DNA of 64,000 nt from Corella eumyota (lineage: Eukaryota; Chordata; Ascidiacea; Phlebobranchia; Corellidae), in NCBI GenBank assembly GCA_963082875.1, contig OY720099.1, positions 7,874,001 to 7,938,000 of the forward strand, read 5' to 3'. Below the pieces are notes generated by a model that saw only the letters and a program-made list of their open reading frames with translations, was not told where the DNA came from and ran no database searches. Positions 13,901 to 24,415 of the stretch are shown here, one piece after another; position 1 is the first letter of the stretch; each line of letters opens with the position of its first letter. Position numbers and translations under genes: made by a program.

Positions 13901-15711
13901 GAGGATAACCTATCGGGAATTCGAAAATATTTTTCATATTTTAACTCAATTTACTTTGCATCAGCAATGATCACTTGACCACCGGGCTACTACGCCAGGC
14001 AAGGCTCATCACGTGACTTCTATTTTGTTTAAAAATTTTTATTTTTTACTAAACTTTGTAATTTTTTTTTTTGTTGTAGGGCAAATGATGGGAATTAACC
14101 GAATGGTGCATCCCCGTAATATCCCCCCTGGCATGAACCCCTCTTGGGGTGGACCAGAACAATTTCAACAAGTAAGCAATATTTTTTTGCGTTTTTAGGG
14201 AAAAACTAGATTTAATTTTTTTTTTTTTAAAACTATTATTTATTTTTCGTTTTAGTTTGGCGGCATGGGTGGAATTCGAATGCCTGCCAGCGGAATGCCT
14301 GGTCACGGGGGAATCCCCATGTCAATGTAAGAATTTATTTCAACAATTTAAAAATTAATTTAGTTGTTTTTTCATAAATGTCATTTTCCTTGTTTCAGGC
14401 ACGGCCGGTCACCATGGAACAACCCGTCCGGACCCGGGGTAAGTTCTAACCAAATAATTTTAAATTTTAAAAGATAAACTTTAATTTAATTTATTTAAAT
14501 TACCTTTTTCAGATTCCTTCTTCAGTTGGACCTGGGACCCCAGTGTTAAGAAGTCCCCAAGGTACTTTTCCTCTCAATTTATACAAATTCTTTATGAATA
14601 AACTTTATTTTGTGTAAACTTTTAAATTGGTAATTTACTATGGGTGACGTCACTGAACAATTACTTGTGACGTCACTACTACATGAGGCTGTAGCTGTTT
14701 ATTTGAGGGAATAATTTTACCCAATTTAGGCCCAAGGCCTCACATGCACCCACCACACCGTTACCCAATGCCCCACGACCCCAAGAATCCAGGTATAACG
14801 TGGCATGAGTCACGAAACTTTGTGGCACTAAAGAATCGGTGGCGCTGGCCAAAAATGACAATGCTTGTTGACTGAAATTAACATAATAACATATTATAAC
14901 GTCATAATTTCGTGACGTTTACCTCATACCGCTGCGTTCTAACATCTACTTTTTGTTACGTCATAAAATTAGTTACGTCATAGAGAAAAACTAACTGGCA
15001 TGAAATAACTGTAACAATTTAATTTTTAGGTTATACTAATTTTTTTGATTTTTTTAACAAAAATTTTAAAATGAATCTTTTTTACAATATACTTTCTTAT
15101 ACCTGTAAACCTTAAAAAAGTGTCCCTTTAATTTAAACTTCTTTATTTAAAGTAGTTATTTTTAAACTTTATCCTTGTTTTAGAAGGAATGAATCCAGAT
15201 TATAGTCACATGGGTAAGCCGATGCCCCATCCCCAAATGCCTTCTTCTGTAAGTTTTGACTTTGCTGAGTAACTTAAAATAAAAAAAAAGTTAAACAAGT
15301 TTTTACATAAAAAAATATTTTTTTTTGTAGTTTCCGATGGTCCCCGATAACAACCTTCCTCCAACTTCTAATATCCCAGGCGGTGCTGTTTCCACCCCCA
15401 ATTTACCTCCACAACCCCTTAATGGGATGAACGGGGGAACAGATGGAAATTTAATTGATGGAATACCGAAGGTAAATTTCAGTAAAGTTTTTTTATTTCT
15501 GTTTTCTTTTAATATTAAAATTTTTGAATATTTTTAGAATTCTCCAAACATGCCAATGAACTCGATCGGAGGTCCCGCTTCAATGGGGCCACCTGGTGGT
15601 CCAGGCGGGACTCCTCACACGCCGCAAGAGGGCGATCAAGATTCATTTAGTCAACTCGTTCAACCTTTTAACGACAATGTGAGTAACAATCAGACAATGA
15701 GCTCGTACTAA
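4926..15711 (+). CDS. SSBP3: Single-stranded DNA-binding protein 2/3/4 homolog (SSDP family)
   Basis: SSBP/SSDP proteins are nuclear cofactors that bind LDB/CLIM adaptors, stabilise LIM-homeodomain complexes and bind single-stranded pyrimidine-rich DNA. Sixteen exons join in frame: 4926-4981, 5369-5441, 5684-5745, 8239-8323, 8695-8778, 8919-8978, 9163-9207, 9569-9617, 14080-14171, 14256-14326, 14399-14438, 14513-14561, 14730-14792, 15184-15248, 15331-15471 and 15538-15711. They sum to 1,209 bases, or 402 residues plus stop, close to the roughly 360-390 residues of vertebrate members. Exons 1-4 encode the conserved LUFS region ([14 protein letters not shown], then [16 protein letters not shown] and [13 protein letters not shown]), nearly identical to the vertebrate family. 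Residues from about 95 on are the Pro/Gly/Met-rich tail, with SPRYG, DGIPKNSPN and a final NDN...TMSSY resembling the vertebrate NDNYSPSMTMSV. All junctions use GT-AG. The symbol is at family level; a tunicate probably has one gene equivalent to SSBP2, 3 and 4. Confidence 0.93.
5746..8238 (+). other. SSBP intron 3 (2.5 kb)
   Basis: This is the second-largest intron of the SSBP gene. It is extremely AT-rich and contains an 11-base G run near 7327 and TGACGTCA near 7226 and 8072. No gene, SINE or repeat was recognised in it. Confidence 0.7.
9721..9944 (+). repeat. 56-bp tandem repeat, four units
   Basis: Units begin at 9721, 9777, 9833 and 9889 with ACTTTCGTATGTGGGAGC, a spacing of exactly 56 bases, and differ at only a few positions. 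A fifth unit starts at 9945 and is cut after about eight bases, where the SINE at 9952 begins. A diverged piece of the same unit resumes at about 10138 after the SINE. Confidence 0.85.
9952..10135 (+). mobile_element. tRNA-derived SINE
   Basis: The element begins TCCGGTAGTGTGGCGAACCGG, which contains a box-A-like TGGCGAACCGG, and has a box B GGTTCGAGCC at 10006-10015, the internal promoter pair of RNA polymerase III genes. A non-tRNA body and an A-rich tail (AATAAAAAATATAAAA, then a run of A) follow. It sits inside the 56-bp tandem array, so it inserted there or was trapped by array expansion. Related copies occur elsewhere in this window. Confidence 0.75.
10205..10350 (+). mobile_element. 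Diverged second copy of the same SINE
   Basis: The stretch reading GGCCTACGAGCCAAAGG, then AAAACCGCACCAGTATCACCC, then a TTTACTGATAGCTTAAAAA body and an A-rich tail matches the 9952 element segment by segment with many substitutions. The box B is degraded (GTTAAAACC). It is in the same orientation and about 90 bases downstream. Confidence 0.6.
13955..14005 (-). mobile_element. SINE-like 5' fragment
   Basis: On the minus strand this reads GCCTGGCGTAGTAGCCCGGTGG followed by CAAGTGATCATTGCTGATGC, resembling the box-A half of a tRNA-derived SINE. No clear box B follows, so it is either truncated or a chance resemblance. Confidence 0.35.
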
Positions 15712-15859
15712 GCTATTGTGACGTTGCACGATCTTAAAAAATGACGTCATACGTTTTCTCGTGACGTCATATCACGTCAAAGTGGCGCATTTTTATTTTA
15801 ATGAAGTAGTGAAGTATTTTATGACGTCAGGTTACTCTTATAATAACATCATCAAGCGT

Positions 15860-15900
15860 TTCCGGCGCGCAGGTAGTCTGGGGTTCGATCCACGGCCCAT
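15860..15900 (+). mobile_element. SINE fragment with box B
   Basis: TCCGGCGCGCAGGTAGTCTGG is followed by GGTTCGATCC (15882-15891), a clean box B, and CACGGCCC. The first bases match the start of the SINE at 9952, but the middle is shortened. It lies in the presumed 3' untranslated region of SSBP. Confidence 0.5.
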
Positions 15901-16027
15901 ACACGAAAGTTTTTTGTACATATGACGTAGTTTGTGTCGTTTTTATATGGTGTAGTTTTCGATACGTTTCTTCATATATAATATTGTGTGTGCGATTGTG
16001 AGAACAAAATAGTTGATTTTCAAGTTT

Positions 16028-16033
16028 AATAAA
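16028..16033 (+). promoter_or_regulatory. Candidate SSBP polyadenylation signal
   Basis: AATAAA lies 317 bases after the SSBP stop codon and is followed by GT-rich DNA (TTTGTGGTCTTC, TGTTTGTGGTCATT), the usual arrangement for a cleavage site. It is the first such combination past the stop. Confidence 0.45.
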
Positions 16034-18377
16034 TTGAATTTTCGGCAACATTTGTGGTCTTCAAGTATATCTTAATAACATCAGACCGCATGTTTCAAAT
16101 TGTTTAAATTAAAGTTTAATTGAGCATGTGTTTGTGGTCATTGGCATGTGTAGCTTTTTGGCAAAGTTGGGCTTTTCTGTGACGAATTAATAATCACTAA
16201 TTTAAAGTCTTTGGTAATTTGTTTTAAAAATGTAATTTTGCGTGTTGTGTGAAATTCCAATAACCAACTAATCAGGTTTATTTGTTAATTATCTGAACTA
16301 ATTTTTTAAAATAATATAAAATGTAATTAATTGTCTGCTTATTTTACTAAATAACATTAAACTTAGTTTTTTAACTTTTTTGCAATTATTTAAAAATTAA
16401 CAAAATAATTAACTGATTGTTTTTTTGCTCTTTGTTTTTTCGGTGATCTTTCCGCGATCTTTCCGCTTGCCTGCCTTGCTTGTTTGCTTGCTTATGACGT
16501 CATGCACGCCTCATTACGACGTTACGCGCATCACGAACGCAATTGTTTGGTGACGTAACAACTACGGTTCGTAACTTCTTGATTTCAACAAATTGTGATC
16601 TTCGGTAATTTCGACCTGGTAATTGGGGAATTTTGATGATGTCATATCTGATGACGTCACTGAGTAGAACGAGTCGGCGGCGATCCTAAAGATTAAGCAA
16701 AGCATGGAAATGGATGCAAAAATGTTCGAAAAAGATGAGACGAGAGAAGGAGGAGGAGCGGGAGGAAAAGGAGGAGCAGCTGGGGAATTTAATTTTCTTT
16801 CCTGATGCGCCATCTAGCGGTCAACAAATTTGGAGCTAATTTTTTTTTCGAGGATGTAATATTGAATTCTATTGCAACTGGCAAAAGTTCACCTGCACAA
16901 AATGTTTTTAACACGTGATGACGTAATTTATTACGCCACGATTGTATATTATTTAACTTAAACTATTCCAAAATGTCAACTTAATTTTGAATTTCTTTAA
17001 ATATTTTCTGATTAAAATGCAAGTTTATAATTTTTTGTTTATCCATGATTTTTTTACAAACATTACGTCATCAAATTTAAATTGTGACGTCACACACTAT
17101 CATTGTAACGTCACTGTGAAAAAAAGGTTTGTAAAATAATACACACATCTGTATATTGGTTCGTGACGTCATCGTAAGTCGATTTTTTAGATATTTATTT
17201 TTTGATATTTTTGGAAGATTAAATTTTGGCTGAAATTAAATTAATATTTTGTTTAATTTTTATTTAAGTATTATTAGTCGTGCTATTTCATATTTTTTCT
17301 TTTTGTGTAATAGTTATTAAATTGTCATAATCGTTTTTCTGTTACGTCATAGACGTTGTTTTGTTGCGTGTAAATATGTTCAAAGTTGATGTCATATTTT
17401 TGCCCGGTGCTTTTTTTGTTTATTTTTGCTATCACGTGATCAATGACGTCACAAATGAAATGTTACTTCGCGTTAATGAACTTCTTGATAAGATGTTAAC
17501 TTTGAATACAACTCTTTAAACTAAAAAAAAATATTTCTGATTGGCTAAAGAATAATTTGATAAATTATACAACCGCCAGTTGGTGCTGTGTGTTATGTCA
17601 TTTGACACCAATCAGTTTTGGGTCTCCAAGGGAAACAAAATCGTGTAGAGTTTTAAAGACAAAAGGCATTTACCATGTTGCCGGTATGGCTAACCTTTTA
17701 TTAAATCATGTAGGGATTGTTATTTTTCTTGTCATCGACAAAAAACATGTTTTTATAGGTTTGAAAAACAAAGCAATATGCGAATTGTGTTTTTTTTAAA
17801 CATCTGAGTATTTATGCTTTGTAATCAACGTGTTGGTTATTCCATAGGCGTCTTTTTCAAAGTAAATTGTCTTTTGTAGCTAGGTATTCTAAATAATGAT
17901 TATTGGTATTCTAAATAATGATTATTGTTTATTTTTGTAACAATATTTATCGTTGAATATTTTAATTTTTTTTGTAAGGAACTAACAAAAAATTCAATTT
18001 TTAAAGTAGCTATTTAATTGACAATCATTTTAAATAATTAAGGTATTAATTTAGGATCTCAAACCCATCTTACTAAACGTGTGTATTCAACTTGTAGTGT
18101 TTATATAAAAAAGGACCAAATTACAACCCCCTTATATTAGTTGTTTTGACGCCGCTGACTATTGCCTACAAAGAGAAGTGTAACTTATTCCATTGTCATT
18201 TCATCCCCGGGCGAGTTTCTCTTATTTTGTCAACATTTCTTAATCAGAGAACAGCTTGTTAGAATTAAAGCTTTAATTAAACATTTAAGTTTTAGTTAAC
18301 TAGGAGTACAAGTGTTCAAAATATTGTGGAATTATCAGCAAAACAGGACCAATCGGTGATTTGTCTGTGACGTCACA
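16034..18377. other. Intergenic region between SSBP and the CIMIP2-like gene
   Basis: AT-rich DNA with many TGACGTCA or near-match sites (about 16497, 16651, 17083, 17164, 17443, 18368). A purine-rich GGAGGAGGAG stretch lies at about 16745-16790, and a 23-base direct duplication (TATTCTAAATAATGATTATTG) at about 17886-17930. No convincing gene was seen. Confidence 0.5.
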
Positions 18378-20152
18378 ATGCCGACTTATTGTACACCAGG
18401 TCACCCTTACTCTTCACAGAGTATTCACGTGACCTCGAACCCAATGTACAAAAGCAAAGATGGAAAGTAAGTAAATTTGTAGTTTTATTTAAGTAATAAC
18501 ATTATCTTGATACAAATAACTTATTTTGCAACAGTAAACAATTTAAAGTCCAGTCCCTTGCCCAAAGCCTCTGTATTTTTAAATATTGTTTTAACGCTGA
18601 TTTTTCAGTACCTAAATAAGCATTATTGAAAAATTTTTTGTCGATCATTTAAATTTATGGTCTTCTAAAAATGTATGACCTTAAAATAAAAGTTATGTCA
18701 GAAATAACAAAAACAATATACATTAATTATCGCAATTATGAATAAACAATAACATATCATTAAACGACATAAGATCTAGGGTATATATAAGAATAAAGTA
18801 TATATATACAAGTTTCAAAAAAACGTAGAAGTAAATTTAAATGGATCATTTAAATACGTTAAACGGTAAGTAATTCATTAACGTTTTTATTTTTCCATAA
18901 AAAATTGCAATTTGTTAAAAAGGGTTTTTCTTATTTTGGCACCAAACAGTTTAATAATAAAACCAAATATATAAAAATCATATGAATATTTTGCACTTTA
19001 AAATTTTAAAAAATTTATAAATTAAATTTTATTGAAGAAGTTTTTAAAAGATTGAGTTAATCCCTGTCAAAACACTTGTAATAAGGAGTGTTATTTCCTT
19101 ATTGTCAAAGCCCTTATTAAACCAAGTGAGGGTTTAATTTAAGTCGACCAAACAATGAAACTTAATCTTTAAACTAACACAGGATTAACATGTGAAAGCG
19201 TGTACACAAACTTTCGACATTTGGCAATTTTGTGATTTTATATTTGACTTATTTGTTTATTCAATTGAAATTTAACTGTCGGAGCATTAAGTGCAAATAT
19301 TTATTAATGTAATTGTTAATTATTAATTTTGTAAAACAAATACTTAGATTTGACTTTGTTACTGTTAAATATACAGAAATTATGACGTCACATAAAACAT
19401 TTACAATTTATTATGTCGTTACAATGCTTTATGATGTCACAGAAAAAGACATTGCTTTATGATGTTACAAATGTATGTTTCTTCTAGTTATTAAATTAAC
19501 AAATGTTATTATGACGTCATAGATACCCTGGCGATAACCTCGCGAAGCTGACCAGTCGACCGCAAACTGGATTGGAGAGAATTTCTCCTTCCTCCTCCCA
19601 CTCTTCCTCTCCTCGCTCTCCAAGAGCAAAAACTGCTCCTCCAGGGTACAAGACAATGCCCCCGCTTAACAGAAATAAAAGGGTGAGTAGGGTTTTACAA
19701 ACTCAACATTTTAAGTTATTTTTTAATTTTTATTTTTTACTCCAGTTAATCACTTTAAACTTTACCCAAATGACCCCGTGGTGCAGGGACATGTACCGGT
19801 GGTTCACCCCGGACCCCAAACAAGGGGTCTGGCACGAGGACCGGGATGTGGACCAGTATAGGAGACTGGCGCTCCGAGAAAGGTTGCCACAGCAGCGAAT
19901 TTATCACCAGGACAAAGGTTTAATGCCAAGTTATTCAGGTTATGTTCCAGGTTGGTAAAGTTTTTCTTTTTTTTTAATATTTTTATCTTTTTAACTTGAT
20001 TTTTAAAAAATTTATCCACTTCATATTTTTTAGGTCAAAAGTTTCGATATGGGGGAACTTGGGCAAACGAAACCAGAAACGCAAACCGAATCGGAATTCC
20101 CCGATTATGGGAGTCTACATCATTCTTTCAAGATCGACCAATTGGGGCATAA
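18378..20152 (+). CDS. FAM166/CIMIP2-like ciliary microtubule inner protein
   Basis: Four exons, 18378-18466, 19523-19682, 19746-19950 and 20034-20152, join with phases 2, 0 and 1 into 190 residues. The N-terminus (MPTYCTPGHPY) and a Ser/Pro-rich middle are low-complexity. The C-terminal third holds GLMPSYSGYVPGQKFRYGGT, which matches the motif of the FAM166 family (in FAM166B: LLPNYGGYVPGYKFQFGHT). Members of that family lie inside the axonemal doublet microtubules of cilia and sperm flagella, so that role is inferred here. Exon 3 is fixed by the acceptor TTTACTCCAG at 19745, the only nearby one that keeps the conserved frame. The exon 3 donor is the weak GTTGGT at 19951; using GTAAAG four bases later also gives an open frame but destroys the family motif. 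Family assignment rests on one motif. Confidence 0.65.
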
Positions 20153-21699
20153 AATGGGGGTTAACATTAAAGTTAGGGGTAATACCCGTACACAAACAAT
20201 CAATTTTTCGTTACATTTTAGTTTTTTAGTTCAAATTATAATAGTTTTATTTTTATGTTGATTTTTTACTTAGTGACGTCATTTTGCCAAACTTTAAAAA
20301 TGTTGTAAAGTTTTGTGCCAAAAATTGCTAAATTGAATTTATATTCGTTGTTGGAAAAAATATTGATTAACTTTAATTTGAAATCGTTAAATTCTTAATT
20401 TTAAATTGTCAATCGTTTTACAATACAACATTCCACAATGCCGTTCTTCTTACGTCATAATTAAAGCGATTCGCGCAAGGCAAAACAAGAAAATCGAAAA
20501 ACACGGAATTTTTGAATGGCACCAAACATAGCCAATGTTAAAGGCTTTGTTTTAAAAGAAATTGATTGTTAAACAACAATAGAAAGATAAGGAAATGTCA
20601 TCCAATACACTGCCAAAGGTAGTTCTTGATTCGAAGCCTATTAATTGTGTTTTTTACAAAGTTCTCAGCAATTTTAAAGTCAATTGAAAAGTTTATGAGT
20701 TCAATCGAATATTGACATTTAAAATTAGTGTATATTTGTAATCAGGGTACGTATAGTAGCTTACGTAATCAGGTCGACCTTCTAATAAATCTATAAGTTA
20801 CAAATGTAAACATATTTGTTAAAATAGAAAATTGTATGATTACTCATAATTACGTATATGAGAAAAAAAAAATGGGAAAAAAATTGTGTTTTGTTTAAGT
20901 CACAGTAACTTACATTAAGCAATACTAAAGCAAAGTTAACTTAATATTTTAAATAATTTAGTAAAAAAATAGACATGTTTTTAAATTATAAGTCTATGGG
21001 GATTTTTTTTATAATTTTACGATGTATTATTGAAACAATATATTAGCATTAGTACAAACCCTAGACATTTCTATTAGTAAATGTGAATTAGGTGTACTCT
21101 ACGGTCCTTAATTAACTAAGTATTTAATGATAGACTAATAATATATTGTTCTTGTTGCTTTTGCGGTTCTCATTTTTACGACCTAAAATATTGTAGAATC
21201 TTAAAGTAAACAGCATCTAAAAATATTATAAGGCTTAAATGTTCTAGATAAGGTTATCAGCAACAACGTCATAAAATTTAGGTTGTTATTGGGTTGTAAA
21301 ATTAATAACGAGGCTAAATCCCTCAAAATTTAAACAGATAAAACTAAATGAGTTAACAAAAAAAAAATCAGAAATTACGGTTAGCTAATATTTCTGATTG
21401 CGTTTGCCATGTGGTGAAATACTAAACCAAACAGGAAAATAAATATTATCTGATCGATAAATTGAGGTTTAAAACTAATGTTAATATTTAGAGTTTATAT
21501 TTTTAGCATATCTATTTCTGTTCAAGATTTAGTTAACACGCAAACATAAAAACATATTGAGTAAATGATGTCTGCATTTGCAAAGACAAGAAAAAGCAAT
21601 TCGAGAAATTGGATCATTTTGATTTGTAAAAGTGGAGAACGCAAAGCATAGCTGCAGCAGAATTTAGTCATCTATCGAAAGCGAAAATAGCGATTTAAA
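20153..21699. other. Intergenic region before the receptor cluster
   Basis: AT-rich DNA with no recognisable gene. One TGACGTCA lies at about 20273 and one AATAAA at 20784-20789 that could serve the upstream gene, although it is over 600 bases past its stop. The last few hundred bases presumably carry the promoter of receptor A; no TATA box could be singled out. Confidence 0.5.
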
Positions 21700-23762
21700 A
21701 TGGAGAATTTTACGGCTACTACGACTCAGAATGGTGAGTAAAAGGTGTTAATATTAATCAAATACAAAGATTATGAAAATGTATAGAATGCGGTTTAAGA
21801 CGCGGTCTAGACATTTACTTAAACTATATTAGAATTGTCTTTTGTTATTGGGTTATCACAAAGGTATTTACTGCTAATAAACTAAAATCCAACCGGCAGG
21901 TTAATAAATAGATATTACCGCCAACGACAAACCAGTCAGACAATGCTTTCCTGGCCCGGCGTCACTAGTGCCGGTAGACTGTAAAATCCGTCTTCTCATT
22001 AAAAATAAATCGATAAATAATATAGCGGATCAACGAATGATGTTTGCTTTTAGTTGCCTTACATAGTCCGACGTTTACCAGCAACCTGATAATTACTTTC
22101 GTGCTTGGCATTCTGTTACTAATCGGTGCGATCGGCAGTATTCTTACCATGCTCGTGATTGGGTTAAACCAATCGTTGCATACCAAAGCTAACTACTTCA
22201 TATTCAGTCTGTGTGTCTCGGACCTCATTTCGGCACTCGTTTGCTCACCCTTGTGGTTGTATAGAAGAACTTGGGGATTTGATAGGTGGGAGTGGGGAGA
22301 AATACTATGTGAGATTTTATTGGTTGTTGTATTAAAGATCAATATGATTTTTTTGGTTCAAAAATTTATAATATTATATTGTTTTAAAGCTCAAAACAAG
22401 CAAATGTGTTTAATGGATTTTAAGTTTTAAATTATTAACAACTCTCTTTGCTTAGTCATTTATTTTAAATTTGATTTGGTTTAAATTGTATCGATTACTA
22501 ATCAAAATGTTGACATTAATTTTCTGTATAAAATTCAAAAAAACAAATCAATATTTGAAATCTTTATAATTTAGGTAGATTTTATTGGGTAAGCGATTTT
22601 GCTACAAACTACGTGACGTCATTACACATTCTGTCGTTTGCTGTGCTGCGCTTTATCGCCGTCAAGCGGCCATTTCAAATCGCGAAAATCTCAAAGAAAT
22701 CTGTTTCGTATTTTCTTGGTGCTTTGTGGGTCATATCTAGCATTCTTGCCATTCCACTAATATTTATAATGGGCGTTGAATTTAACAGAGGTTAAATTAA
22801 ACTCATTTTTAGCTTAACTAGTTTTGTATTTACAAAATTAATACAATGGTAATTTTACAGCTACCGCTCTATACGGAAGTAACACTTGGCCTTCTTGTTC
22901 GGTCAAAATAACTGGTAGCGAATGCTGTGTACAACAATATAGCAACTACTTCTCTGTTATTGACCCTCTGATGTTTTACTTACCCGATCTTGCGATTATT
23001 ATTTTGTCGTTGTTGATTACCAAGGAATTAATCGTTAGGAGAAAGTAAGTTTCAAGATTGTTTCATTTTAAGGCATTGTGACGTCATAATGTGTTATATA
23101 AATAACAATAACGTTATTTGATTTTGACTAATTACAGATGGCGCAGGCGTCATACTTCTGCCTCCAATCAAAATAAATTAAAGCGAAAATTTTGGAAATC
23201 TCGAAAATTGACCCAAGCTAAATTTGACGTCACCGACGACGTCACTGATGACGTGTTTGTCGAAAAAGAAAATGTTGCCGTAACGAAAAGTGACGTCATT
23301 ATTTCTCCCAAATCACTCAACCCGAGCCGTAATGGTCAAAAATTGATTAAATCTCTAAGCGAGGGAAACATCAAAAAACCCAAAAAGCCAAAATTCACGA
23401 TCTCGAAAACCTTGAGTCATCCCCAACACGTCATCGCAAAAAGCCTGCCTCATCCCCACGTGACAAAATGCGATACAAAAACGCTGAGTCAGCTTGAACG
23501 TAGCACTTTTACCCAACTTACCCTAATTGTTATTGCTTTCATGATTGGGTATATCCCCTTTACAATCTACCTTATATGGGCATCAACCACCCCAGACGAA
23601 GCCAAGGGGTATGGAGAAGACTACTGGTTTGGGGTCTTGTCTTACATTTGTTTAAGGGTAAGCGAATGCATTAACCCCATTATGTACAGTCTGGGGTCGG
23701 AGGCGATCAAGAAAAAAACTTTTGAGCTGATTGGAAAAATTCTTGGAAGAAAATTAATGTAG
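21700..23762 (+). CDS. Receptor A: rhodopsin-like (class A) GPCR, orphan
   Basis: A seven-pass membrane receptor expected to signal through heterotrimeric G proteins; ligand unknown. Exons 21700-21733, 22054-22308, 22575-22790, 22861-23044 and 23138-23762 join in phases 1,1,1,2 to give 437 residues. The short N-terminus has a glycosylation site (NFT). TM1 is at about 23-47, TM2 about 56-78 with LCVSDL, Cys3.25 at 97, TM3 to about 121, TM4 about 140-160, TM5 about 205-228, a long basic third intracellular loop about 229-350, TM6 about 354-377 and TM7 ending NPIMY at 409-413. Oddities shared with its paralogs: Asn1.50 is replaced by Ser (GAIGS), the DRY motif reads LRF (Arg kept, Asp lost), and TM6 has IGYIP instead of CWxP. 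The second extracellular loop has WPSC and ECC cysteines. First of four tandem paralogs on the same strand. The donor of exon 3 (GTTAAA) is weak but matches paralogs in position. Confidence 0.9.
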
Positions 23763-24415
23763 AAAACTTTTCCCTCATTTTAATCAGACTTAAAATAGGA
23801 GAAATTTAGCATTTGTTAAATATTTGTTTTTCTAGTATAAAGACTTATAAAACTGTTAATCAAAAGTGGGAATGTTTGCGCAAAAATTATATCATACGTA
23901 AATTTTTGGCCTTAGCTATAATTATTAAACCTATTTTTATATCGTTGTGTTTTTGTTGTATTTTTATTGTGAAGCTATTGTGTTATAAATGGGTTTAATT
24001 ATTTTACTTTACATCAAGCCTCAAATTTTTAAAATAAAATTATTCTTAATTTAAACATCTTTTTAGACTTTCTTATATATAAACTTTTCTATGTGGTTCA
24101 GTTGCCGGTTAGGAAACTAAGCAAGTACGTCAAGCAACCATTAGTCATATAAAGAACAATAGAATAAACAATTTTGCACAAAAAATCTTTGTAAGCTGAT
24201 TAGAAAAACGCAAACAGGAAGTAAACATAAAAAATGAAAATAAAAAATGAAGGAAGTCAAAAGTACGTCAACTTATTGCATTCAATTCGAAAGTTTTGTT
24301 TAAAAACTACAACAGAATATAAATTTTTATTGTTTAGTACAAGAAAGCGAAAAACAACTCAAAAATTTAAGAACAGATTAGCTTTGAGTAGAATATATCA
24401 CACCTTCGGTAAAAA
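23763..24415. other. Spacer between receptors A and B
   Basis: Contains AATAAA at 24033-24038, about 270 bases past the stop of A and a likely polyadenylation signal. From about 24090 it has sequence that recurs upstream of receptor C (GGTTAGGAAACTAAG, TTTTGCACAAAAAATC), marking the left edge of the B/C duplication unit and probably the B promoter. Confidence 0.55.

Larger units (their letters stand above)
9618..14079 (+). other. SSBP intron 8 (4.5 kb) with repeats
   Basis: This is the largest SSBP intron. Its first 750 bases hold a 56-bp tandem repeat and two SINE copies, and its last 150 bases hold a SINE-like fragment (listed separately). The central 3.4 kb is plain AT-rich DNA with TGACGTCA near 10690, 11326 and 13137 and no gene that I can see. 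Confidence 0.7.

Noticed and set aside
16562-16813. An 83-codon minus-strand frame rich in proline
   Set aside because: It comes from a GGA-rich purine stretch read on the opposite strand. No splice sites or family resemblance support it.
17557-17799. An 80-codon plus-strand frame
   Set aside because: It starts at TTG, lacks a recognisable family and sits in intergenic DNA.
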